Notes: generated from the letters alone by a model not told the origin. A stretch of DNA of 32,880 nucleotides from Marinifilaceae bacterium (GCA_025210485.1 JAOARN010000091.1:1-32880); one strand, 5' to 3'. Counted from the stretch's first letter, positions 1-8,280 are shown. Numbers and translations: made by a program.

Positions 1-207
1 ATAAAACTTTTCCGCATTAGACATAATAAATTAAAGCATTTATACTAAATTTTTACAAAAATCAAGAGATGGTAATAATTGAAATATAAGAGCTTAAATC
101 AATTACAAATAAAAATCGGAAAGTGATTTTAACTTTGCATCGATAAGCATTAATTAAATTTAATATGTTTTTAGTTAATTATAAAATTTATTTTATGGGC
201 TTCTGAT

Positions 208-452
208 GTAAAATTATGTCTATCGTGCAAATCAATAAATCCTGTCAAATCATGTTAATCGTGCATAATTAATAAATCCTGTTAATCCTGTCAGATCCTT
301 CTGCTCTTGCCTCGCTATCAGAAGGACGATTTTGGATTTCGGATATTGGATTTTGGATTTCGGATGTTGGATGTTGTAATCAACTAATTTAAAAATCGTG
401 TATAATCATTTAATCCTGTCAATCGTGTCCAATCCTGTCCAATTCCTATATA
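208..452. repeat. Degenerate intergenic short repeats
   Basis: Two kinds of short repeat lie in the gap before the serine ammonia-lyase gene. The first is a 9-10 base unit of the type AATCCTGTC/AATCCTGTT/AATCGTG, repeated with drift at about 236-298 and again at 410-450. The second is a tandem duplication of a 21-base unit at 329-349 and 350-370, differing by one base (A345 versus G366), with a partial third copy behind it. Between the two kinds, TCCTTCTG (296-303) and CAGAAGGA (319-326) form an 8-bp inverted repeat. No open frame of note crosses the region. It looks like dispersed non-coding repeat DNA. Whether copies occur elsewhere in the genome cannot be seen here. Confidence 0.6.
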
Positions 453-525
453 TTTTCTATCTGTTTTATGCTTATCTGGAATTATTATAAGTTGTAGTTA
501 TTTACTATAATCTAAAAAAAATCAC

Positions 526-555
526 TTACAATAATTGTAAAAATATCTACATTTG
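526..555 (+). promoter_or_regulatory. Promoter of the L-serine ammonia-lyase gene
   Basis: TACATTTG at 548-555 matches the Bacteroidota -7 element TAnnTTTG, and TTA sits 19 bases upstream in place of the -33 TTG. The predicted transcript starts near 560, about 20 bases before ATG 583. This fits translation from 583 and not from the upstream in-frame TTG at 553, which lies inside the promoter element. Confidence 0.6.
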
Positions 556-582
556 GATTACTTAACCAAAATTTTTAAGAGA

Positions 583-1812
583 ATGAAATCGATTAAAGAA
601 ATATATCGAATTGGCTATGGTCCAAGTAGTAGCCACACTATGGGACCAAGGAATGCTGCTGAGGATTTTTTAGCTAGAAATAAACAGTATGATAAATTTG
701 AGGTAATCTTATATGGAAGTCTTGCAGCAACAGGTAAAGGTCACTTAACTGGGGTTGCTATTGAGAAGGTATTTAGCGACAAAACAATGGACTTATTGTG
801 GGAGCCTGAAACATTCTTGGATAGACATCCAAATGCTATGCAGTTTAAGAGTTTTGATAAAAATGATGAAATAGTTGAAGATTGGATTGCGTATAGCGTT
901 GGTGGGGGAGCTGTTATCGATGATACAAATACTTCTGAAGAAAGTCCTGATTTATACCGATTGACTACAATGGATAAAATTTTGGATTGGTGTGATAATA
1001 ATGGTAAACAATTGTGGGAATATGTTGAATTGTGCGAAGGACCTGAAATATGGGATTATCTAGATACGGTTTGGAAAACAATGAAAAGAGCCATTAAGAA
1101 AGGAGCAAGTAACGAAGGGGAATTACCTGGAGGTTTGCATTTAGCCCGAAAATCGCATTTATACCAATTAAAGGCCAAAACCTATAGTGGAGCAATGCGA
1201 AAGAGAGCAATGTTATATTCTTTTGCATTAGCCGTATCCGAAGAGAATGCGGGTGGAGGCAAAATTGTTACCGCCCCAACATGTGGAGCATGTGGAGTTT
1301 TGCCAGCTATTTTGTATTATCTAAAAGTGTTTTATGGATACAAAAAACATGATATACTGAAGGCGCTTGCAACAGCCGGTTTAATAGGTAATCTTGTTAA
1401 AAAGAACGCATCAATTTCAGGAGCTGAGGTAGGATGTCAAGGCGAGGTGGGAACCGCATGTGCCATGGCGTCAGGAGCTGCAACTCAATTGCATGGGGGA
1501 AGTATTTACCAAGTTGAATATTCCGCAGAGATGGGTTTGGAACATCACTTGGGATTAACCTGTGATCCTGTTTTAGGATTAGTTCAAATTCCGTGTATTG
1601 AACGTAATGTTTTTGCAGCAGCTAGAGCCTTAAATCATAATACCTACGCAATGCTATCCGATGGAAGACATAGGATTAGTTTCGATCAGGTTACCGATAC
1701 AATGATGAGAACAGGTCTAGATTTGTCCAATACTTATAAAGAAACATCAACAGGAGGACTTGCAAGTTTGAAGGGCTTGGTATATGGACGAAGATTACGA
1801 TTAAAAAAATAA
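583..1812 (+). CDS. sdaA: L-serine ammonia-lyase (iron-sulfur L-serine dehydratase, single chain)
   Basis: Converts L-serine to pyruvate and ammonia in the cytoplasm using a [4Fe-4S] cluster. The 409-aa protein joins the beta-type domain at the N-terminus (GPSSSHTMGP near residue 15, the family signature) and the alpha-type catalytic domain behind it (TAPTCGACGVLPA, GCQGEVGTAC, LTCDPVLGLVQIPC). Cysteines 285, 327 and 338 have the spacing (42 and 11) known for the cluster ligands of this family. The start is ATG 583: the family begins with a sequence like MKSIKEIYRIG, and the earlier in-frame TTG at 553 lies in the promoter. The gene stands alone and is followed by a long inverted repeat, facing the LuxR-type gene. 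Confidence 0.95.
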   Translation: MKSIKEIYRIGYGPSSSHTMGPRNAAEDFLARNKQYDKFEVILYGSLAATGKGHLTGVAIEKVFSDKTMDLLWEPETFLDRHPNAMQFKSFDKNDEIVEDWIAYSVGGGAVIDDTNTSEESPDLYRLTTMDKILDWCDNNGKQLWEYVELCEGPEIWDYLDTVWKTMKRAIKKGASNEGELPGGLHLARKSHLYQLKAKTYSGAMRKRAMLYSFALAVSEENAGGGKIVTAPTCGACGVLPAILYYLKVFYGYKKHDILKALATAGLIGNLVKKNASISGAEVGCQGEVGTACAMASGAATQLHGGSIYQVEYSAEMGLEHHLGLTCDPVLGLVQIPCIERNVFAAARALNHNTYAMLSDGRHRISFDQVTDTMMRTGLDLSNTYKETSTGGLASLKGLVYGRRLRLKK

Positions 1813-1824
1813 TTTATTGTTAAA

Positions 1825-1864
1825 GTATATCATCTAATTATCTATTTGTACTTAGATGATATAC
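1825..1864. terminator. 13-bp inverted repeat between convergent genes
   Basis: GTATATCATCTAA (1825-1837) and TTAGATGATATAC (1852-1864) form a perfect 13-bp stem with a 14-base loop between the stop of the serine ammonia-lyase gene (+) and the stop of the LuxR-type gene (-). There is no long T-run on either side, so termination is the likely role from position only. It may also protect transcript ends. Confidence 0.55.
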
Positions 1865-1893
1865 ATAAAAATCTGTTTTATTAGAAGTTTCGA

Positions 1894-2490
1894 TTAAAGA
1901 ACTTCATCATTATTAACATCAATTATATTGTTAAGAATAGCATAAACAGTTAGCCCAGCAACAGATTTGATTTCAAGCTTTGCAGTTATATTCTTTCTGT
2001 GGGTTATAACAGTATGTATACTAATATACAATTTATCGGCTATTTCTTTATTTGATAGTCCAAGTGCAATATGTTTCAATATATTTATTTCTCTCTTGCT
2101 AAGAAGGTTTGAATTTAACTTGGAATTTTTCGAACTGCGTTTTTCGTAAATACCTACTATTTTACTTATTATTTCCGACTTGGAATCCTGATACGAAATA
2201 TGATCCGAAATTTCAATATCATTAAGATTTAAGCATTCATTCTCACATAAAATAATAATATCATATTTAGAATCGTTTGATAAACATAAATCTATTTCTG
2301 ATTTTTTATTTTGAAATAGATTAGGATTAACAATTAGTATATCTATATTATTATTGTTTAGTATATGCCTTAGTTCCGATATACTATGAACAATATCTAT
2401 ATTGGTATTATCTAAATCACAAAGAATACTTGAAATACCTATTGTAATTATTTCTGAATTGTCAGCAATTAATATTGATTTGGTTTTCAT
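1894..2490 (-). CDS. LuxR-family regulator with a degenerate receiver domain
   Basis: A 198-aa protein with the layout of NarL/FixJ response regulators: a receiver-like domain (about 5-115) and a C-terminal LuxR helix-turn-helix (LLSKREINILKHIALGLSNK onwards, about 129-190). The helix-turn-helix is intact, so DNA binding is expected. The receiver has lost its chemistry. The phosphoacceptor position reads ILIVNPNL, with Asn55 (codon AAT) where Asp is normal. The acidic pair after strand 1 is D10-N11, and the position of the conserved Lys near 101 appears to be Gln. It is therefore likely to work without phosphorylation. It lies 4 bases downstream of the hemerythrin-domain gene on the same strand, so the two form an operon, and it probably regulates in response to the same signal. 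The signal itself is not visible. Confidence 0.88.
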   Translation of the reverse strand: MKTKSILIADNSEIITIGISSILCDLDNTNIDIVHSISELRHILNNNNIDILIVNPNLFQNKKSEIDLCLSNDSKYDIIILCENECLNLNDIEISDHISYQDSKSEIISKIVGIYEKRSSKNSKLNSNLLSKREINILKHIALGLSNKEIADKLYISIHTVITHRKNITAKLEIKSVAGLTVYAILNNIIDVNNDEVL

Positions 2491-2494
2491 TGTA

Positions 2495-3220
2495 TTATTT
2501 TGTTTTTATTTTATTCTCAAGTTCCTTTATAAATGGAACTAGCATTTTTTCTTCTATTCGCGAATGATATTCTAAGTCTTCTTCAAGATGGAATAAGTTT
2601 TTTATAATATTATGATATAGTCTACAATTTAGTGGGGGAGTCAAGTATTTTATCATAATTGATTTTAAATCTTTGAGTTTATCTTCCACATTATCATGAT
2701 TATCTTCATATGTTGAGATATTGTATTTTTCAAGGAAAGCAATATCTTCTTCACTTGCTTTTTCTTTTTCTGATATTTCCAATACTCTTTCAATATAGGG
2801 GAAAACTTTATTTTCCTCGTATTCAATATGATCTGTAAGCTCTGTTTTGTATCCCTTAAAGAAATTAAAAACTAAGTCGATATATTTAGGATCTTCATTT
2901 TTGTCTGCCTTCAGGCGATCTATTTTAGCTTGTATGCGTACAATATTATGATTTAAGTAATCCTTATGAGTAGCTTGCAGATATTTAATGGATTGTCTTA
3001 TTGAGATATTGTGCAACTTTCCCTTTGGTGAGTAGTTTGGATTGCTGTAAGTATTAATAATGCACAAAAAATTCTCAAGCTCGGTATCCGTATTTAAACA
3101 TACTTCCTCTATTGTTTTGTCTCCAAAGCCTAGTTTTATACCAAACCTGTGAATTACTGAAATAAGCATATAATTATGATTAATTATATCTGCCATTCTA
3201 GTTTCTGAAGTAAAAATCAT
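2495..3220 (-). CDS. Hemerythrin-domain protein, RIC/ScdA/YtfE-like
   Basis: A 241-aa cytoplasmic protein with a C-terminal hemerythrin-like four-helix bundle (about 80-235). Candidate di-iron ligands are His85, His131 and Glu135 (H-x3-E), His175, His219 and Glu223 (H-x3-E); H-x3-E pairs of this kind occur in E. coli YtfE. RIC proteins are linked to iron-centre repair and resistance to nitric oxide and peroxide. The N-terminus (9-50, HRFGIKLGFGDKTIEEVC) resembles the ScdA_N/DUF542 domain, but the usual Cys-Cys before the glycine is replaced by Gly-Phe. That removes the residues proposed for redox or NO chemistry, so a sensor or scaffold role is possible. It is the first gene of an operon with the LuxR-type regulator. 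A TATATTTG element lies about 40 bases upstream. Confidence 0.88.
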   Translation of the reverse strand: MIFTSETRMADIINHNYMLISVIHRFGIKLGFGDKTIEEVCLNTDTELENFLCIINTYSNPNYSPKGKLHNISIRQSIKYLQATHKDYLNHNIVRIQAKIDRLKADKNEDPKYIDLVFNFFKGYKTELTDHIEYEENKVFPYIERVLEISEKEKASEEDIAFLEKYNISTYEDNHDNVEDKLKDLKSIMIKYLTPPLNCRLYHNIIKNLFHLEEDLEYHSRIEEKMLVPFIKELENKIKTK

Positions 3221-3889
3221 TTTTCAAATGTTATGGTTGAGTTATTCTTATAAAATCTAAACAAATATAATAAATAAGAGCTTTTGAAAATTGTATTTTC
3301 ACACTAAATGGCTTATTGTTAGTTGTTTTCTAAATAAGAGAATTCTTATCTGATAGAATTTCAGTTAGCTAGTTCATAAGTTGAACTTCTTATTTATATA
3401 AATATTTGTTCGTATTATTGAGATTTATGAATAAACGAAATTTCCCAATATTAAATTTTTCATTCTATAAGCTAATGCAATCTAAAATGGATTAAAAATT
3501 ATGCTCTTGAAAAAAATAGTCTTACGGGACAGGCAAAGTTCATTAATTGGGAATGTTTAAATAATTTCAAAAAAAATAAATACAAATTCTAATTTTAAAT
3601 TTTCTAATATTATATTTACAAGGTCTAATTAGTTATTTACTAGCTTTTTATTGTATTGAAAACATAGGTTTATATTTTGTTAAGTAGTTTGTGTTTTTCC
3701 TATTGTATTTGTGGATTATAATATAATAAATGTTTGACTTAGTTGAATAGAGTTTTATGTTTATATTTTGATTATAGATATTCTCAAAACTAATCCTTTA
3801 TAATCACATTCTGCAAAACTTATATTTATTTATTGTAAATCTTAGAATAATATTTACCACACACTATAATTAAAAATAAAAATTAAATA
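3221..3889. other. AT-rich intergenic region between divergent genes
   Basis: About 670 bases between the hemerythrin operon (-) and the PAP2 gene (+). Apart from the minus-strand -7 element I see no open frame with coding character, no RNA gene and no strong hairpin. A promoter for the PAP2 gene must lie here but was not identified. Confidence 0.5.
3262..3269 (-). promoter_or_regulatory. Possible -7 element for the hemerythrin operon
   Basis: On the minus strand this reads TATATTTG, matching TAnnTTTG, and it is placed to give a leader of about 35 bases before the ATG at 3220. A -33 TTG is not clear at the expected distance. Confidence 0.4.
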
Positions 3890-4579
3890 ATGGAAGCACT
3901 TGTTGGTATAGATAGCCAATTATTTTTATGGTTTAATAGTTTTAATTCCCACTTTTGGGATATTCTGATGATGTTTGTAACAAGAAAAGAGTTTTGGATA
4001 GCTTTTTATTTGCTTATACTTTATCAAATTATCAAGATTAAAACAAAGGAATCTGCGTGGTGGATAATCGGAATTTTAGTTTTAGTTTTATTGTCAGATC
4101 AAATTTCATCTAGTGTTTTTAAAAATTTGTTTGAGAGATTACGACCAAGTCATAATCCTGATTTACAAAACTTAGTCCACATTGTAAAAGATTATAGAGG
4201 AGGTAAGTTTGGTTTTGTTTCTGCTCATTCGGCAAATGCTTTTGGTTTTGCCTTGTTTACATCTTTAATTTTTAAAAATAGGATTTATACATTCATAATA
4301 TTCGGATGGGCAATTTTAGTTGCATACTCTCGTATATATTTGGGAGTGCATTACCCTGGTGATATAATAGGAGGGATGTTACTTGGATTGACTTTGGCAT
4401 ATGGATTATATTCCTTTATTAAATACAAACTGCCAAGTAAAAGTTTAAATTACCGAAATTATAGAGGAGTTAATACCTTGACCAATTCATCTGCACTATT
4501 GGTTTTATATCTTATAATTGTGCAATTATTATGTGTTGGTTTGGTTGTTCGAAAACTAATTTCTTATGGAGTTTTCTAA
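3890..4579 (+). CDS. PAP2-family membrane phosphatase
   Basis: A 229-aa integral membrane protein of the type 2 phosphatidic acid phosphatase superfamily. All three signature motifs are present: K78-x6-R85-P86 (KNLFERLRP), S111-A-H113-S114 (the PSGH position) and SRIYLGVHYPGD with R148, H154 and D158. About six hydrophobic segments are visible, the last in a C-terminal tail beyond the core domain. Bacterial members dephosphorylate undecaprenyl pyrophosphate, phosphatidylglycerol phosphate or lipid A at the outer face of the inner membrane. The substrate here cannot be told from sequence. The start is supported by an A-rich leader without a Shine-Dalgarno sequence. It is a single gene, closed by a bidirectional terminator. 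Confidence 0.9.
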   Translation: MEALVGIDSQLFLWFNSFNSHFWDILMMFVTRKEFWIAFYLLILYQIIKIKTKESAWWIIGILVLVLLSDQISSSVFKNLFERLRPSHNPDLQNLVHIVKDYRGGKFGFVSAHSANAFGFALFTSLIFKNRIYTFIIFGWAILVAYSRIYLGVHYPGDIIGGMLLGLTLAYGLYSFIKYKLPSKSLNYRNYRGVNTLTNSSALLVLYLIIVQLLCVGLVVRKLISYGVF

Positions 4580-4594
4580 TTTATATAAAAGAGT

Positions 4595-4631
4595 AAAAGG
4601 GATAAGTTTAAAAGGCTTATCCCTTTTGTTT
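4595..4631. terminator. Bidirectional intrinsic terminator
   Basis: AAAAGGGATAAG (4595-4606) pairs with CTTATCCCTTTT (4616-4627) across a 9-base loop. The flanking A and T runs serve both strands. It lies between the convergent PAP2 and dehydrogenase genes. Confidence 0.85.
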
Positions 4632-5573
4632 TTATAGTATTATGTTTTGTTGTTTGTTCTCCAACCAGCAAAGTATATTTTTTATTACAATTTCCCATCT
4701 TTGCTCAAAAGCTTCGTAGGTTGCATATCCGATATGAGGCAGCATTGTTAAATTTGGAGCTTTGAATAAATTATAATCCTTATCCAAAGGAGGTTCCTTT
4801 TCATAGATATCTATTGCAGCACCTGCTATTTCGGATTCGTCAAGTGCATATTCCAAAGCTTTATAGTCTACAACAGCTGCTCTGGCAGTATTAATAAGAT
4901 AACATGAATTCTTCATTGATTTGAATTCCTGTTCTCCTATCATATTCTTAGTTTCGTCAGTAAGAGGGACATGTAATGAGATGATATCTGAATTTTTGAT
5001 TAGATAGTCAAAATCTACATAATTCAATGAATTGTTTTTCTTGGTTCTACTGTATGCAATAATATTGCAACCCAAGACTTTTGCTATTTCAGCAACTCTA
5101 AGTCCTATTTCGCCTGTACCGATTATGCCTAGAGTTTTATTCTTCAGTTCCCATCCAAGATTATTGCCTCGGTCGCCTCCAAATCGTGTGATGCTATCGG
5201 CTCCAATCATTGTTCTAGCGCCAGATATCATCATTCCTATGCTTAGTTCGGCAACAGCTTCGGTTGCGTATCCTGATGCATTGGATATCTTAATACCATT
5301 TTTATTACATGCATCTATATCTATATGGTCGACTCCTGTAAATGCTACAGATATAAATTTAAGTTTAGGACATTTATTTATGAATTCACTGCTAAGTTTT
5401 ATATTACTGACAATAATAACTTCAGCATCCTTTGATCTTTCTATAAGAGAATCTTGGTCTTCAGTTCGGTTTGTGTAGTATGTGAACTTGTGGTCTTGAC
5501 TTTCAAATTCTTCTTTAACTTTTTTAATTTGGCATTCCTTCATGCCAAGAGGTTCTAAGAGTACAATATTCAT
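4632..5573 (-). CDS. D-isomer-specific 2-hydroxyacid dehydrogenase
   Basis: A 313-aa NAD-dependent oxidoreductase of the D-2-hydroxyacid dehydrogenase family, interconverting a 2-hydroxyacid and a 2-ketoacid. The nucleotide-binding loop is G152-x-G154-x-x-G157 (GIIGTGEIG). The catalytic trio is Arg231 (INTARAAVVD), Glu260 (YEKEPP) and His280 (LPHIGYAT). Length is normal for the family. The substrate cannot be assigned: glycerate, lactate, phosphoglycerate and other acids all occur in this family, and no neighbouring pathway gene points to one. The gene stands alone on the minus strand, with TAATTTTG, a possible -7 element, at 5606-5613 and a leader of roughly 30 bases. Confidence 0.9.
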   Translation of the reverse strand: MNIVLLEPLGMKECQIKKVKEEFESQDHKFTYYTNRTEDQDSLIERSKDAEVIIVSNIKLSSEFINKCPKLKFISVAFTGVDHIDIDACNKNGIKISNASGYATEAVAELSIGMMISGARTMIGADSITRFGGDRGNNLGWELKNKTLGIIGTGEIGLRVAEIAKVLGCNIIAYSRTKKNNSLNYVDFDYLIKNSDIISLHVPLTDETKNMIGEQEFKSMKNSCYLINTARAAVVDYKALEYALDESEIAGAAIDIYEKEPPLDKDYNLFKAPNLTMLPHIGYATYEAFEQRWEIVIKNILCWLENKQQNIIL

Positions 5574-5605
5574 TTTATGATTTTTTTATCAAGGATTTTA
5601 TTTCC

Positions 5606-5613
5606 CAAAATTA
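5606..5613 (-). promoter_or_regulatory. Possible -7 element for the dehydrogenase gene
   Basis: Minus-strand TAATTTTG matches TAnnTTTG, 33 bases before ATG 5573. No TTG is found at the usual distance upstream, so the call is tentative. Confidence 0.35.
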
Positions 5614-5669
5614 ACCATTACAATCATAATAATGTATTTTCAAAGCTTGTTTTTTTATTCTGTCACCTA

Positions 5670-7064
5670 TTATTTAGAATATTCAGAGAGCCTTGTTTTA
5701 TTTATTTCCTTTTCTATTTTTTTTATTTGTGGAATACTTATAACGAATGTTGTACCTTTATCTTTTTCGCTTATCACTTGGATATTACCATTATGCAGAT
5801 CTATAAACTCCTTGCATAAAATTAATCCTAATCCTGTTCCTTTTTCATTATTGGTACCATTGCGAATTATATTGTTGTTGATTTCGAAAATAGATGAGGC
5901 TTGTTTCTTGGTCATTCCGATACCATTGTCCTTTATTTTTAGAATAAAAGTTCTGTTTCTTTTTGTTGCATTGATTTCAATTGAACCATTAAATCTTGTG
6001 AATTTTACGGCATTTGAGAGTATATTTCTGATAACTGTATTTATCATATTTTGGTCAGCAATCAAGCTAATATTCGCGTGGATATTATTAATAATTTTTA
6101 TATTTTTTTCGAAACATTGCTTTTTGTGTAATTCTATATTCTCCTCAATTATCGGGTTTATAAGAAAGTTGATAGCATTAAATCTAAGTGTGCCTGTTTG
6201 TGTTTTTGCCCATTCCAAAAGATTTTCCAAAAGCTTGGATCCCCTGATAGATGATTCTTTCATTGCATCTACAAAGCGAGAAAGTCGTGGGTCTTCATTT
6301 ATTTCTGGAAGATTAATCAGTTCATCCGAGAATTTTATCATCTGAGTTATTGGAGGTTTTATATCATCCCCAATTGTTGAAAAAAAATTGTTTTTAGTTT
6401 TATTAATTTGTTCTAATTTTTCTACTGTTTCTTCCTTGATTAACAATAGAAAAATCATAGGAAATATCAATTCATAAATAACCCATAATATACTTGTCGT
6501 TATTTGAATTTTGTTTATCGCTAAGTCATCAACACTTGGTTGGTGTTTTAATAAATATATAGATAAACAAATGTGTGCTATTGATGCGATTAAGCTTATC
6601 CAGCCTATTATTGCTTGCACCTTCGAAGCTTTTTTCAATACATTCAAAACGTAAAATACATATAAGAATAAAGAGCTTATAAATAGGCTATTAAAAGCTA
6701 GTTTTAGATTAAGATTATATGCTAAGACAAAAGCAGAAATAATAGATAATATGCTAAGTGGAATAAGAAATTTTAAATGAGAATAGGTTTTACATGATTG
6801 GTTTTCAATGTAGCAATATGATTCTGTTGATACACCTATAAAGAAAGCTGTCATGGCTATTGAAATCCAGTGATTTTCTAGATTGTTAAAAAAAATTATT
6901 ATGAATGTTATTCCTGCCATTTCGAGTAGCCTACTCAAGATGTATAGGTTAATTCTCTTATCTTTAGGTTTATATAGTTTTTTATAAAAGGAAAAAAGTA
7001 AAATTGTCATCAGGCAACCTAGATTCATCAGAAACAATAGGGTGATTATATTGATATTAAACAT
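5670..7064 (-). CDS. Membrane sensor histidine kinase-like protein lacking the H-box histidine
   Basis: A 464-aa protein with about six or seven hydrophobic segments in residues 1-210, a short coiled linker, a dimerisation (HisKA-like) region (about 222-290) and a HATPase domain (about 335-446). The ATP-binding motifs look intact: N box RNILSNAVKF (N347, N351), G1 KDNGIGMT and G2 GTGLGL. The H box reads FFSTIGDDIKPPI. The position that is His in F-S-x-I-x-H-D-L is Asp233 (codon GAT), followed by the usual Asp234. Normal histidine autophosphorylation should be impossible, so it may act as a pseudokinase, a phosphatase or an allosteric partner. No response regulator adjoins it. A TACATTTG element precedes it at 7087-7094. 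Confidence 0.88.
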   Translation of the reverse strand: MFNINIITLLFLMNLGCLMTILLFSFYKKLYKPKDKRINLYILSRLLEMAGITFIIIFFNNLENHWISIAMTAFFIGVSTESYCYIENQSCKTYSHLKFLIPLSILSIISAFVLAYNLNLKLAFNSLFISSLFLYVFYVLNVLKKASKVQAIIGWISLIASIAHICLSIYLLKHQPSVDDLAINKIQITTSILWVIYELIFPMIFLLLIKEETVEKLEQINKTKNNFFSTIGDDIKPPITQMIKFSDELINLPEINEDPRLSRFVDAMKESSIRGSKLLENLLEWAKTQTGTLRFNAINFLINPIIEENIELHKKQCFEKNIKIINNIHANISLIADQNMINTVIRNILSNAVKFTRFNGSIEINATKRNRTFILKIKDNGIGMTKKQASSIFEINNNIIRNGTNNEKGTGLGLILCKEFIDLHNGNIQVISEKDKGTTFVISIPQIKKIEKEINKTRLSEYSK

Positions 7065-7086
7065 TAGCCAAGTTTTATTGTATATG

Positions 7087-7094
7087 CAAATGTA
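7087..7094 (-). promoter_or_regulatory. Possible -7 element for the sensor kinase gene
   Basis: Minus-strand TACATTTG matches TAnnTTTG exactly and would give a leader of about 15-20 bases before ATG 7064. A -33 TTG is not evident. Confidence 0.45.
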
Positions 7095-7140
7095 TAGATA
7101 TATTGCTAAAAATGTTATTATTCTGTTGTGGAGTATAATA

Positions 7141-8280
7141 TTATTTTAATAATTCTTTATTCCCTTTGATGTCCGTTTTATAGAATTTATCCTTTTCTAT
7201 TAATAAGATTTCAGCCTTTGTCTCTGCACTTCCCATAGGAACGTTTATAGCAATAGTTCTTTTATTATGAAGATACCTTATCTTATTTATTTCTGTATGC
7301 CCAAATATAATTTTGTCAGCATTAAAATTATCCAATATACTATCGAGTTCATCCGAACTTATAACACTGCTACCCTTACTTCTCATTAAATATCCCCTAT
7401 ACCATATAGGGTTTAATTTGCTATATGCCTCTTTGTAATTTTTATTTACATTTACACTATCTTGCTTTTTGAGATAGCCTCTAGTTGTATTATTAATTTC
7501 TGAAATACTGTATTTTTTATCTATAAATCTTTTTGACAGTCCTGCATGAACAAATAAGTGATTGTTTATCTTGACAATAGTATTCAAGGACCTAATCCAT
7601 CTCCCAAGTTCGGTATTTTCACCAAATAGTTTAGAATAATGCAACATTGTTCTATTAGTCATGTCTTTGTACTTTTTATGGATATATCGAGTATCCCCAA
7701 GCAGTATCATAACCTCGTGGTTTCCCAATAGATAATGAACTCTTCCGCCAGCCTTTTTCGCTTGTGATTCTAATCTTTTGATAAGATATAATGATTCAAG
7801 TACTTTGTCACCTCTATCGAATATATCCCCTATGAATACTAACTGTCCCTTACCATAAATCCAATCTCCAAATTTGTCAACTATCTTGTTTCCCTTTAGC
7901 AAATCGTATAAGCATTCATATTCTCCATGCACATCGCCTACTACCGCAATATTATCAATATTTTCGAATTCGGTATCTTGTGGCTGATAACCATTTTGTG
8001 ATACTATATAAGTATTACTATCTCTCTTTATTCCTTTTATCTTTTGATAGTCCGACTTTATTTTATGTTTCTTAGTTTGTATGAATAGTTTATCTTCAAA
8101 AGCATTATATATAAAATATTTGGATATTGCCTGATTTGGAGATTTCCAAAAAATATATGGACCATCAAAGAAACTTGAATCTTTAGGGTCATTTTCTGGG
8201 ATAAGGGGTTGTGCGTATACTACGAAAGGGAGTATATACAATATGTTAATCAATATTATTTTAAGAGATAGTTTAGCCAC
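7141..8280 (-). CDS. Exported calcineurin-like metallophosphatase
   Basis: A 379-aa protein with an N-terminal hydrophobic signal (residues 5-23, probably cleaved after VVYA) and a metallophosphoesterase core. Metal-ligand and catalytic motifs appear in order: GDVHG (D116, H118), GDIFDRG (D152, with D155 and R156), GNHE (N187, H188), VHAGLS (H245) and GHTEI (H328). This is the PPP-type or Shewanella-phosphatase-like layout. Export makes periplasmic dephosphorylation of phosphoproteins or small phosphoesters likely; the substrate is unknown. It is on the same strand as the kinase-like gene 76 bases downstream, but that gene has its own promoter-like element, so co-transcription is uncertain. 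Confidence 0.88.
   Translation of the reverse strand: MAKLSLKIILINILYILPFVVYAQPLIPENDPKDSSFFDGPYIFWKSPNQAISKYFIYNAFEDKLFIQTKKHKIKSDYQKIKGIKRDSNTYIVSQNGYQPQDTEFENIDNIAVVGDVHGEYECLYDLLKGNKIVDKFGDWIYGKGQLVFIGDIFDRGDKVLESLYLIKRLESQAKKAGGRVHYLLGNHEVMILLGDTRYIHKKYKDMTNRTMLHYSKLFGENTELGRWIRSLNTIVKINNHLFVHAGLSKRFIDKKYSISEINNTTRGYLKKQDSVNVNKNYKEAYSKLNPIWYRGYLMRSKGSSVISSDELDSILDNFNADKIIFGHTEINKIRYLHNKRTIAINVPMGSAETKAEILLIEKDKFYKTDIKGNKELLK

Noticed and set aside
236..452. Short repeats read as a CRISPR array
   Set aside because: Units are 9-21 bases, degenerate and without regular unique spacers; no cas gene is present.
553..582. In-frame TTG start extending the serine ammonia-lyase by 10 residues
   Set aside because: The TTG lies inside a TACATTTG promoter element, and the family begins at the ATG at 583.
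5032..5478. 148-codon plus-strand open frame
   Set aside because: Antisense to the D-2-hydroxyacid dehydrogenase; no family resemblance.
5632..6345. 237-codon plus-strand open frame
   Set aside because: It is antisense to the sensor kinase gene, whose domains are clear; the frame has only the hydrophobic, Phe/Ile/Ser-rich composition typical of an AT-rich shadow.
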